A stretch of 64,000 nucleotides of DNA. Origin: Adhaeribacter terrigena. Its GTDB lineage: Bacteria; Bacteroidota; Bacteroidia; Cytophagales; Hymenobacteraceae. Below the pieces are notes generated by a model. The model made no database searches and was not told the DNA's origin. It worked only from the letters and a program-made list of their open reading frames with translations. Shown here one piece after another: positions 8,403 through 16,178 of the stretch (position 1 is its first letter; each line of letters opens with the position of its first letter). The translations under genes were made by a program, and so were the position numbers. Location of the stretch: the NCBI RefSeq assembly GCF_016623615.1, contig NZ_JAEHFX010000003.1, forward strand, positions 248,001 through 312,000. The letters are read 5' to 3'.

Positions 8403-9287
8403 ATGTGCCGATTTGTAGCCTACATCGGGAAGCCGATCATGATGTATGATCTGCTTTTCAAGCCGAAGAACTCGCTTATAAACCAAAGCGTAAAAGCGCA
8501 CGAAGCCGAAGAACCTTTGAACGGCGACGGGTTTGGTATAGGTTGGTATACGCCGGAAGCCAATGATATGCCAGGGCTTTTTGTTTCGGTACGACCTGCC
8601 TGGAACGACCGGAATTTAAAATACATCGCGCCCAAAATCGTTTCCGATTGCATGTTTGCGCACGTGCGCGCCGCTTCCATTTCACCCGTAAACGAACTGA
8701 ATTGTCACCCGTTTCATTACGGAAATTACCTGTTCATGCATAATGGCGACATTGAAGGGTTTCCTAAAATAAAGCGGGAAATGGTGCGGCACCTGCCCGA
8801 AAATATTTACGCCAACATAGAAGGACTTACCGATTCGGAGCATTTGTTCGCTTTATTTCTGCACCAGCTGGAAAAACAACGTTCCAAAGACCTGCCCACT
8901 AAAATTGCGAACGCGCTGGAAGATGCCATTGTAGATGTGGAAGAAATTAAAGCGCGTTTGAAAGTAAAAGAACCCAGTTATATAAATGTCTGCGTAACCG
9001 ACGGCGATACCATTGTGGCGGTAAGGTATGTTTCTGATCTCAGCCTGGAGGCTCCTACGTTGTATTATTCAGAAGGCGCGGCTTATACCTGTGAAAACGG
9101 TATCTGCCGGATGAAAAAAAGTAAAAACGATTTCGATAAAGCGGTACTGATCGTGTCGGAAAAATTAACGCGTTACCGTTCCGACTGGCACGAAATTCCG
9201 GTAAATCACATGGTTACGGTTAACCGGAAACTGGAAGTGAACGTTTCGGTTATTCAACGCACGCTGAATACTGCCGCCGGTTTTTAA
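8403..9287 (+). CDS. Class II glutamine amidotransferase (YafJ/EgtC-like)
   Basis: The 294-residue protein begins Met-Cys-Arg-Phe, so Cys2 becomes the N-terminal nucleophile after Met removal. NGDGFGIGWY, FAHVRAAS, NCHPFHYGNYLFMHNGDIEGF and LTDSEHLFALF are the usual class II (Ntn) amidotransferase landmarks. No synthetase domain is fused. Stand-alone relatives include EgtC, which removes a gamma-glutamyl group from a thiol intermediate, and YafJ of unclear role. Beside two amide ligases it could remove a gamma-glutamyl protecting group (inference). It ends 7 bases from a convergent gene. Confidence 0.85.
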   Translation: MCRFVAYIGKPIMMYDLLFKPKNSLINQSVKAHEAEEPLNGDGFGIGWYTPEANDMPGLFVSVRPAWNDRNLKYIAPKIVSDCMFAHVRAASISPVNELNCHPFHYGNYLFMHNGDIEGFPKIKREMVRHLPENIYANIEGLTDSEHLFALFLHQLEKQRSKDLPTKIANALEDAIVDVEEIKARLKVKEPSYINVCVTDGDTIVAVRYVSDLSLEAPTLYYSEGAAYTCENGICRMKKSKNDFDKAVLIVSEKLTRYRSDWHEIPVNHMVTVNRKLEVNVSVIQRTLNTAAGF

Positions 9288-9294
9288 AGCATAA

Positions 9295-10665
9295 TTAATG
9301 GTTATTAACCTGGAGAAATTCAGCTGCCTTATTTTCTTTTTTTCTTTTCTTTTGCCAGAAATAGTCGGCGCAGAAAACGGTGGCAAAAACGAGTAAAAAC
9401 CACACCGGTTCCTTAAAACGGGCACAACCAATTGGGCCGGGTGCGGCAGCCATGTAACCCATAAGCAGTACTGCAAAAATTCTGAGAGCGAGGTTCTGTT
9501 TCCGGAGGAAAAACGCCCAGAAAGCAAATGCCAGCGCCGTAATTACATTCGCGGCAAAGATCAAAGCCATATAAATGGTAAGGCCCAACGGAATTTTGGA
9601 GAAATAATTGAAAATGCCGGAAAATCCGTGTTCACGCACTTCGTTAAAGAATCCGAATTCGGTTTTGGTTTGCAAAGGCGGCAGAAAATTAACCAAATCG
9701 TAACGCCCCGGATCAAGAAAGAAATTGATCGCGCCGCGGAAATGCAGCCATGCATAAAGCCCGATATTTGCTTTGATAATGGCGTAACTTTCCTTTTCAA
9801 TATGCTTTAAACGTGCTTCCAGGTTGGCATAATCGGCATCGGTCTGGTTAATTTTTTTTACGATGGCTTTGGCCGAATCGATTCCGTGCAGGTGCGTGAG
9901 CAAAGTTTGGGTGTTGTAATCGGAGAGGTTGTAGGTTTTTATGGAAGTATAATGGAAATAACCTGTAACCTGCTGGTTGTAAAAACACAATGCTGCAATG
10001 GTAAACGGCATAATAAGGCTTTGCAGCAGCAGTATTTTCTGGCGGTTTTTCCAGACCAGATAAGCCATAAAAAGCAGGTTTGGCAGCCAGAAATAAACCA
10101 GCACGGGTTTGGTTAATACCGAGAAAGCCAGCAAAATATTATAAAGCAGCATCCACCGCGGGTTCGGGGTTTGCAGGTATTTTACCAGGCAGAAAAATGC
10201 CCAGAATAAACCGGTTTCAAACACCAGCTCGCTCATCACCATGTTGGTATAAACCAAACGGGTAGGGAATAGGAGCATGGCAAAAAAGAGAATTCCGTGC
10301 AGGTAATTTTTCGGGAGTTTTACATCTTTCATCAGCCAGACTAAACCGGTAAAATTGATGAAAGCCAGCGCATTCTGGAAAAGCAAAATGGCAAAATGCG
10401 AAGAGGAAACCTGCTGGATCAGATAGATGAGATACCCGTAAACCGGCGTCCGGAGCGTCCACATCTGGAGGATAAAGGGCTGTTGCCATTTCCAGGAATA
10501 GAGGCTGCCGTGGTTTTTAATGTTTTCGGCCTGGTATAAATATTCCTGCGAGTCGGTGAGATACAGGCTTTTGTAATGCAGCGCCAAACCAAAAAACAGG
10601 ATCTGCAAAACCAGGGCGCCCAGCAGAACAGGATAATGTTGCTTTAGAAAATTACGGAATTCCAT
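9295..10665 (-). CDS. Polytopic membrane glycosyltransferase-like protein
   Basis: About 456 residues and ten or more hydrophobic spans. Near the N-terminus is YLTDSQEYLYQAENI, resembling the acidic first periplasmic loop of GT-C (ArnT/PMT-type) enzymes that use polyprenyl-phosphate sugars. Family assignment rests on topology and this motif only. An in-frame ATG lies 12 codons upstream at 10701, but I prefer the internal ATG at 10665: the extra segment is Cys-rich and reaches almost to the terminator at 10705. The C-terminus ends in a Lys-rich cytosolic tail. The donor and acceptor are unknown. Confidence 0.6.
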   Translation of the reverse strand: MEFRNFLKQHYPVLLGALVLQILFFGLALHYKSLYLTDSQEYLYQAENIKNHGSLYSWKWQQPFILQMWTLRTPVYGYLIYLIQQVSSSHFAILLFQNALAFINFTGLVWLMKDVKLPKNYLHGILFFAMLLFPTRLVYTNMVMSELVFETGLFWAFFCLVKYLQTPNPRWMLLYNILLAFSVLTKPVLVYFWLPNLLFMAYLVWKNRQKILLLQSLIMPFTIAALCFYNQQVTGYFHYTSIKTYNLSDYNTQTLLTHLHGIDSAKAIVKKINQTDADYANLEARLKHIEKESYAIIKANIGLYAWLHFRGAINFFLDPGRYDLVNFLPPLQTKTEFGFFNEVREHGFSGIFNYFSKIPLGLTIYMALIFAANVITALAFAFWAFFLRKQNLALRIFAVLLMGYMAAAPGPIGCARFKEPVWFLLVFATVFCADYFWQKKRKKENKAAEFLQVNNH

Positions 10666-10704
10666 GCCCGAAAATAAACAATATCCGCAAGTAAAGGGCA
10701 AAAT

Positions 10705-10736
10705 AAAACCGGAAGCTTATTCAAACTTCCGGTTTT
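10705..10736 (-). terminator. Intrinsic terminator after the SlyD-like gene
   Basis: AAAACCGGAAG (10705-10715) pairs perfectly with CTTCCGGTTTT (10726-10736) across a 10-base loop. On the minus strand it ends the transcript of the FKBP gene before the membrane-protein gene. Confidence 0.75.
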
Positions 10737-10755
10737 GCAATTACTTTTCAGGTTC

Positions 10756-10771
10756 AAAACGCTACCGTTTT
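10756..10771. repeat. 16-bp iterated palindrome, strict copy
   Basis: AAAACGCTACCGTTTT lies between the FKBP stop and its terminator. Confidence 0.75.
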
Positions 10772-10815
10772 TTACTTAAAAAGTCTTAAGTCTTAAATCC
10801 TGATACCTGGGTCTG

Positions 10816-11328
10816 TTAGTGATGATGACCACCGGCACCGTGTACGTGGCCATGCGAAATTTCTTCTGCAGTAGCTTCGCGCACTTCTTCTACCGTTCCT
10901 TCGAAGAACATAGCCATACCGGCTAACGGGTGGTTGAAGTTCATTTTTACTTCGGTTTCGCCAATTGCTTCTACTTTGCCTTGCAGCTGGTTTCCTTCAG
11001 CATCAGACATGGGCAGGAAGTTGCCAACCTGCAGCATTTCGTCGTCAATTTTGCCATCTACTTCAAAAACTGCTTTCGGAATAGAAACGATCGCATTTTC
11101 GTCCGGATGGCCGTAACCTTCTTCGGCTTCGAGTTTAAATTTAAAGCTTTCGCCTTGTTCTTTTCCTTTCAGGTACTCTTCAAATTTATCGGGCAAGCCG
11201 CCGGCGCCAAACAAAAACACCATCGGATGCTCTTTTTCGGCCGTTTCCACTAATACGTGTTCGCCGGTTTCGTCTTGTACTTTAAGCTCGTAGGTGAGCG
11301 AAACCACGGTGTTCTCGCTGATCTTCAT
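10816..11328 (-). CDS. SlyD-like FKBP-type peptidyl-prolyl isomerase
   Basis: The 170-residue cytosolic protein has the SlyD layout: a split FKBP domain (KISENTVVSLTYELK, then FNHPLAGMAMFFEGTVEEVREA with the diagnostic NHPLAG) around an insert-in-flap chaperone domain at about residues 70-125. The tail is His-rich (GHVHGAGGHHH) and could bind nickel or zinc. The family catalyses proline isomerisation and acts as a folding chaperone, in some bacteria also as a metallochaperone for hydrogenase. No hydrogenase genes are near. The start at 11328 is about 18 bases from a TAnnTTTG box. Confidence 0.9.
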   Translation of the reverse strand: MKISENTVVSLTYELKVQDETGEHVLVETAEKEHPMVFLFGAGGLPDKFEEYLKGKEQGESFKFKLEAEEGYGHPDENAIVSIPKAVFEVDGKIDDEMLQVGNFLPMSDAEGNQLQGKVEAIGETEVKMNFNHPLAGMAMFFEGTVEEVREATAEEISHGHVHGAGGHHH

Positions 11329-11345
11329 AATTAGGTCGTTTTTTT

Positions 11346-11353
11346 CAAAGGTA
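11346..11353 (-). promoter_or_regulatory. TAnnTTTG box for the SlyD-like gene
   Basis: The minus strand reads TACCTTTG here, 18 bases upstream of the start codon. No clear -33 TTTG was found. Confidence 0.5.
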
Positions 11354-11499
11354 GGGGCTTAATTAATAATTAAAAATTAATAATTAAGAATTTTAGATTT
11401 GGTAAACGGAATTTTCGGGATTTGGATTTATTGATTTGAAAATTAAAAAAAAAGGAAATGAAGGATTTTATTAACGTGCTCAATAATTTCATATTTCCG

Positions 11500-11645
11500 G
11501 TCATTCCGAGCGAAGTCGAGGAAACTAACGCGTACCGTTTCTGCATTAAAGCAAATCAAAAATCTGAATATTAGAAATTTGAGCGACTAACCGATAAATT
11601 CCCCTGTAATTCCCCATAAGTTTCTTCGACTTCGCTCGGAATGAC
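11500..11645. repeat. REP/MITE-like element with 27-bp inverted termini
   Basis: The left end 11500-11526 starts GTCATTCCGAGCGAAGTCGA; the right end 11619-11645 is its reverse complement with one mismatch, separated by about 92 bases. No transposase is encoded. Similar GTCATTCCGAGCGAAG-type repeats are common in Bacteroidota genomes. A half copy lies at 24680-24707. Confidence 0.75.
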
Positions 11646-11667
11646 GCAAAAAACTAATCACTAATCA

Positions 11668-13629
11668 CTATTCACTAATAAACTCCCACGCACTTTTATA
11701 AGCGCCGATGTCTTCGGTATATTCCACGAATTCCTTGTAGAACGGGTCGTAGGTTAAAGTCGCACTGTCGCCGATGATCACGAGTTTTTTGCGGGCGCGG
11801 GTCATGCCTACGTTCATGCGGCGGATATCAGCCAGGAAACCAATTTCGCCGCGGTCGTTGCTGCGCACCATGCTTATGTAAATAATGTCGCGTTCCTGAC
11901 CCTGAAAACTATCTACGGTGCCAATGGAAAGCAATTTTTTTGTAACCAATTCCTGTAATTGCAGGATCTGTTCGATCTCATCTTTCAGGTAATTGATCTG
12001 CGCGCGGTACGGGGAAATAATGCCGATTTTCAGCGGATTTTCCATACCGTTTTCAGCTTCATTTGCCGGAAATTGTTCGAGCAGGATCTGCAAATGTTTG
12101 ATCAGCAGATCGGCTTCTTCGGGGTTAGCCACGCTGCTGGTTTCGGAAAATGCCTGTTCGTTATAACCGCAGCCGGCCGTATCTACATATTCTACCGCAA
12201 AGCCTTCGGTGAAAGCCGGGTTAAAATGGTGCAGATCCGAAAAATGTACCGACTCATGCGCCTGTAATTCCCCGCCGTAGAATTGCCGGTTCGAGAAATT
12301 CATGATCTGGTGGTGCATGCGGTACTGCGTTTTCAGCATCACGGCTACATCGGGTTGGCGCGCAATGCATTTTTCGAACAGCGTTTTGCTTAAACCCAGC
12401 CGCTCGGCTTTTTCCGATTTTACGGTTGGAGGCAACTGAAAATGATCGCCGGCTAAAACCACGCGGCTTGCGCGCGTTACCGGGATCCAGCAGCCCGGTT
12501 CAAGGGCCTGCGCTGCTTCGTCTATAAAAACGGTATCGTAGGTCAAGTGCCGGATCACGCGGTTAGCCGAACCAACCAGGGTACAGGTAATTACCTGCAC
12601 CCGGCTTAAAAGATCGTCGGTAATGTAACGCTCAATTTCGTCGGCTTCCTGCAGCATCATTTTGCTTTCTTCCTTCAGCAAACGGCGCTGTTCGCGTTCC
12701 TCCCAGCCAAATTTGCGCTTGTGCTGAAAAGCCATGCCCTTGTATTCTTCGGCGTTCCGGCGGAGCAATTTTAAATGCTTGTAATCGCGGTGGTTCATGA
12801 TCTGCGCATCCAAAGTATGCTGCAAAAGCATTTCCGAAACCCGCGAAGGGTGGCCGATGCGGATCACGTTTACGCCCTGCTCGGCAATTTTTTCGGTTAA
12901 AAGATCTACGGCCGTATTACTGGGCGCACAAACCAGCAGCCGTTTTTCGGTTTCTAAAGTGCGTAAAACGGCCTGTACCAACGTAGTGGTTTTTCCGGTC
13001 CCCGGCGGGCCGTGAATGATGGCTACGTCTTTGGCGGCTTCAATATTTTTTACGGCTTCGTTCTGCGAATCATTCAATTGCGGAATGGGGCGGAAGGGAA
13101 GGTTTGCTTTGAAAGATGCCGGCTGCGCACCATAAAGCACATCGCGTAAATGCGCCAGTTTCGTGCCTTCAGTTTCAATGGTTTTCTTCAGCGCAAATTC
13201 CATCTCCTTGTAACTCATTTCATCGAAGGTCAGGTCGATGCCGAGTTTGCCTTCATAGATCCAGTCGGGGAGGTCTTCTTTGTTGGTGGCCAGCGTAAGT
13301 TTATTGCGCTTCAGCGTCATGATCACGCCGTTGAGCTGGAAATTATTGTGGCCCTGATCGTTGTGCGAATTCGTAAAAATGGAAGCGGCTTTACCGGTCT
13401 GGAATAAATGCAGCTGGTCGCGGCCACCCTGGCGTTCAATTTCTACCACCGTTTTGCCGCCGAAACCAATTTCGGTTTTGGTGATCGTGATGGGGTACCA
13501 GCACAAGCCCATTTTCTTGCGTTCGGCGATCGGTGATTTGGCGCTTTTAAGTTTATATTGTTCCAGGTCTTCCTGCTGCTCCATTTTGAGCAGGACCTGT
13601 ACCTGGCTTAATTCTTCTTGTACGGTCAT
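11668..13629 (-). CDS. SF1B helicase of the IGHMBP2/Upf1-like family
   Basis: The 653-residue protein has an N-terminal beta-rich region (about 40-170) and then an SF1 core: LNDSQNEAVKN (Q motif), IIHGPPGTGKTTTL (Walker A, about 205-218), VFIDEAAQALEPGCW (Walker B DEAA), LAGDHFQLPPTV, QYRMHHQIMNFSN, and SIGTVDSFQGQERDIIYISMVRSN with NVGMTRARKKLVIIGD in motifs V-VI. It should unwind DNA or RNA 5'-3' in an ATP-dependent way; the cellular role in bacteria is not settled. It is transcribed alone. Confidence 0.88.
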   Translation of the reverse strand: MTVQEELSQVQVLLKMEQQEDLEQYKLKSAKSPIAERKKMGLCWYPITITKTEIGFGGKTVVEIERQGGRDQLHLFQTGKAASIFTNSHNDQGHNNFQLNGVIMTLKRNKLTLATNKEDLPDWIYEGKLGIDLTFDEMSYKEMEFALKKTIETEGTKLAHLRDVLYGAQPASFKANLPFRPIPQLNDSQNEAVKNIEAAKDVAIIHGPPGTGKTTTLVQAVLRTLETEKRLLVCAPSNTAVDLLTEKIAEQGVNVIRIGHPSRVSEMLLQHTLDAQIMNHRDYKHLKLLRRNAEEYKGMAFQHKRKFGWEEREQRRLLKEESKMMLQEADEIERYITDDLLSRVQVITCTLVGSANRVIRHLTYDTVFIDEAAQALEPGCWIPVTRASRVVLAGDHFQLPPTVKSEKAERLGLSKTLFEKCIARQPDVAVMLKTQYRMHHQIMNFSNRQFYGGELQAHESVHFSDLHHFNPAFTEGFAVEYVDTAGCGYNEQAFSETSSVANPEEADLLIKHLQILLEQFPANEAENGMENPLKIGIISPYRAQINYLKDEIEQILQLQELVTKKLLSIGTVDSFQGQERDIIYISMVRSNDRGEIGFLADIRRMNVGMTRARKKLVIIGDSATLTYDPFYKEFVEYTEDIGAYKSAWEFISE

Positions 13630-13803
13630 TTAATCTGATGCAAAGTATCGCAGGTGCGCGAATGGATTATTAGTTTTAAGATAAAAAACGATACGGTTTC
13701 CGGGTATAAAAGTAAGGTTTATTTTTCTGGCCTGGCTGACATTTCAGGGTTTTCAACCTTAAAATATCTGCTTAACTTGCAACGCTTTGTTAATATTACA
13801 GGT

Positions 13804-15135
13804 GTGAAATCGAAACTCATTATAGTTATTTTTGCTTTTGTAGCCTTCGCGGTGGTACTATCCCGGGGCATTAAAGCAGATGACGTGTTAAGCTGGGATA
13901 AATCGGGTTATTATCTTTATCTGCCAGCAACCATTATTTACCAGGATCTTACAGATTACCAGTTTTACCGCACCAAAGGCAAGGAAAATAATTTAACGGG
14001 CGGCGAAGAAAACTACGGGTTAAGAAAACTTCCGAACGGAAAATCGCTCAATAAATATCCGGTTGGCGTTGCTGTTATGCAATTACCATTTTTTCTGATT
14101 GCCCATGGCTACGCTTCGGGTTCGCCAGATTACTTAGCCGACGGTTATGTTTATCCCTATATTGTGGCCGTAGTGGTCAGTAATATCTTTTGGGTGGTTG
14201 CGGGCCTGATCTTTTTGCGAAGCTTTCTTCGCATTTATTTTCCTGAAAATGCCGTATTCCTAACGCTGCTGGCAATTGCCTTCGGAACGAATCTTTATTA
14301 CTACACGGCTTATGATCAGGGCATGAGTCACCCGTATTCCTTTTTTTTGTTTGCGGCCGTGCTTTGGTTAACCGAAAAATATTACAACAACTTTAAATTA
14401 CGGCATCTGCTTTTGTTAGGGCTCACGCTTGGCCTGATCACTATAACCCGGCCGGTAAATCTGCTGGTTATTTTAATTCCGCTTTTCTGGAAGGTGCATG
14501 ATTTGGAAAGCCTGAAAGCCCGATTTCTTTTTCTTTTAAATAACAGCCGGAAAATCCTCTTAGCGGGCTTTTTGTTCTTCCTGGTTATATGCATTCAGCT
14601 TAGTTACTGGAAATTTGTAACCGGGAACTGGATCTACTACTCCTACGAAAATGAAAGATTCCTTTTCAACGATCCGGAAATAATAAACGGCTTGTTCAGT
14701 TACAAAAAAGGCTGGTTCATTTATACCCCGATCGCCTTTCTGAGCTTCATTGGTTTGATCTTTTTATGGAAGCAGTACCCGAAGTTTATTCCGGCGCTAG
14801 TCTTGTTTTTCAGCCTGATGATCTACGTGGTATTCTGCTGGTCGATGTGGTTTTATGGCGGAAGTTTTGGTTGCCGACCCCTGATCGAAACACTGCCATT
14901 CGTGGCAATTCCGCTTGCGGCAGTTTGTTGCTATGCTTTCTGGGTTCGAAATTATTTTATAAAAATTTCCCTGGTCACGCTAATCGTTTTGCTGGTAGGG
15001 CTCAATTTATTCCAGAGTTACCAGTATTCGATCAACATTATTCACTGGGATTCCATGACGAAAGAATATTATTGGAGAGTTTTTGGCAAGCAGGAAATAA
15101 ACCACGAAGAATTGAAACAATACCTGAGAAACTAA
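13804..15135 (+). CDS. Polytopic membrane protein, glycosyltransferase-like
   Basis: About 443 residues from the GTG at 13804, which directly precedes the first transmembrane segment (KLIIVIFAFVAFAVVL). The frame stays open to another GTG at 13654, but that extension is hydrophilic and unlike a signal, so I reject it. About ten hydrophobic spans follow. WDKSGYYLYLPATII after the first span resembles the acidic loop of GT-C type sugar transferases. No catalytic residue can be proved. It is divergent from the helicase gene. Confidence 0.6.
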   Translation: MKSKLIIVIFAFVAFAVVLSRGIKADDVLSWDKSGYYLYLPATIIYQDLTDYQFYRTKGKENNLTGGEENYGLRKLPNGKSLNKYPVGVAVMQLPFFLIAHGYASGSPDYLADGYVYPYIVAVVVSNIFWVVAGLIFLRSFLRIYFPENAVFLTLLAIAFGTNLYYYTAYDQGMSHPYSFFLFAAVLWLTEKYYNNFKLRHLLLLGLTLGLITITRPVNLLVILIPLFWKVHDLESLKARFLFLLNNSRKILLAGFLFFLVICIQLSYWKFVTGNWIYYSYENERFLFNDPEIINGLFSYKKGWFIYTPIAFLSFIGLIFLWKQYPKFIPALVLFFSLMIYVVFCWSMWFYGGSFGCRPLIETLPFVAIPLAAVCCYAFWVRNYFIKISLVTLIVLLVGLNLFQSYQYSINIIHWDSMTKEYYWRVFGKQEINHEELKQYLRN

Positions 15136-15203
15136 CCAAAAGCCTTTCTTAAGAATACCATAGGATCGACAAAATTCAGCCGTACAGTTTTTTGTTTTCC
15201 TTT

Positions 15204-15566
15204 TTACCCGGCAAACTTCTTGCCGCAGCTTTCGCATTTAAAAACCTGGGTTCCGGCAAAGTAAATCTTCTGCCAGAACGGTAGGGTTTTAACTTTCAAA
15301 ACTGCTTCTGAGCGGCACCCCGGGCATTTTAGCATCAGCCGGGCAACCGCCACTTCATGCCTGAATTTTTCGGCAATTCCGGTGGCAGTTTCCTGATTTT
15401 CTTCCGCTACCAAAAGTTGAAAGAACTGGCCTTCGCCAAAGGGAATGGAAGGCGGGCCGCAGCTTTTAACCAAAGCAGGAATGCCGGCTTCCTCCAGGTC
15501 GTTAAAAAGCAAAATGCCTTCCTCATAACTTAAATAGGAGGCTGCACAAACAAGTTTACTTTCCAT
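15204..15566 (-). CDS. DUF2007-type protein with C-terminal zinc ribbon
   Basis: The 120-residue protein begins with a ferredoxin-like region (KLVCAASYLSYEEGILLFNDLEEAGIPALV, then LLVAEENQETATGIAEKF) typical of the DUF2007/putative signal-transducing family. The C-terminal part has two CxxC pairs (CPGC and CESC) expected to bind one zinc. The function is unknown. Its start lies 11 bases inside the coiled-coil membrane gene upstream, so the two are probably cotranscribed. Confidence 0.7.
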   Translation of the reverse strand: MESKLVCAASYLSYEEGILLFNDLEEAGIPALVKSCGPPSIPFGEGQFFQLLVAEENQETATGIAEKFRHEVAVARLMLKCPGCRSEAVLKVKTLPFWQKIYFAGTQVFKCESCGKKFAG

Positions 15567-16098
15567 GTTTCCGGTTTAGTTTTCCGCGCAGCCGGATGAT
15601 GTAGAGCAGTAAAAACAAGGCCACCAGCGTAGCAAAAACCGTGATCATATCGTGTTCGGTTTTGGCGGCTTTCACATCCTTTACCCGGTCTTCCAGTTCG
15701 GCAATTTTTCTCAAACGCTGCTGGTCGCGGGTTTCCAGGTTGGCAACCTGGCGTTTCAGTTCGAAGATATTGTCCGAAATATTGCGCGTATCGGCTTTGC
15801 GTTCGGTCTGCAATTTTTCAGTTTTCACCGTCAGGTCGGCGTTGCGTTTTACGTAGCTGGCCTGCACGTTATTAATAATTTCGGTGTCTTTCTGAATGAT
15901 TGCCTTCAGGTTATCGATGATCTTCATCAGATCCTTTTTCGATTTTTTGCCCCAGAAATTGCTGTTCTGCGCATTCAGGTAATTGTATTCTTTTATTAAT
16001 TCCTGGCGTTCAATGATCAGGCGCTGGTACTCGTCGTTCTGCGCAAAAGCAAAAAAACAAACTAAAAACAGGCAGCAAAAGCTGGTAAATTTCTTCAT
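15556..16098 (-). CDS. Secreted coiled-coil protein with C-terminal membrane anchor
   Basis: The 180-residue protein has a signal peptide (residues 1-19, ending FAFA-QN). Residues of about 20-145 are charged and heptad-like, strongly suggesting a coiled coil. A transmembrane helix lies at about 150-168 (MITVFATLVALFLLLYII), followed by a basic tail RLRGKLNRKHGK. The expected topology is a periplasmic coiled coil anchored in the inner membrane. I do not recognise a named family. Overlaps the DUF2007 gene by 11 bases. Confidence 0.65.
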   Translation of the reverse strand: MKKFTSFCCLFLVCFFAFAQNDEYQRLIIERQELIKEYNYLNAQNSNFWGKKSKKDLMKIIDNLKAIIQKDTEIINNVQASYVKRNADLTVKTEKLQTERKADTRNISDNIFELKRQVANLETRDQQRLRKIAELEDRVKDVKAAKTEHDMITVFATLVALFLLLYIIRLRGKLNRKHGK

Positions 16099-16178
16099 AA
16101 AAAGGCTATGCTTTGGCGACTAAAAAGTCGGGTAAGGATTTAATTTCCGAAGTTAATTAAAATAATGAACGCATACGG

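Larger units (their letters stand above)
11329..11667. other. Gene-free spacer with promoter box and REP-like element
   Basis: It holds TACCTTTG on the minus strand (11346-11353), a good -10 box for the FKBP gene; an AT-rich stretch of TTAATTATTAATT-like words (11360-11393); and a REP/MITE-like inverted repeat (11500-11645). No ORF was supported. Confidence 0.65.

Noticed and set aside
8403-9287. EgtC of an ergothioneine pathway
   Set aside because: Cys2 amidotransferase and GCS2 are near, but no EgtB or EgtD is visible in the window.
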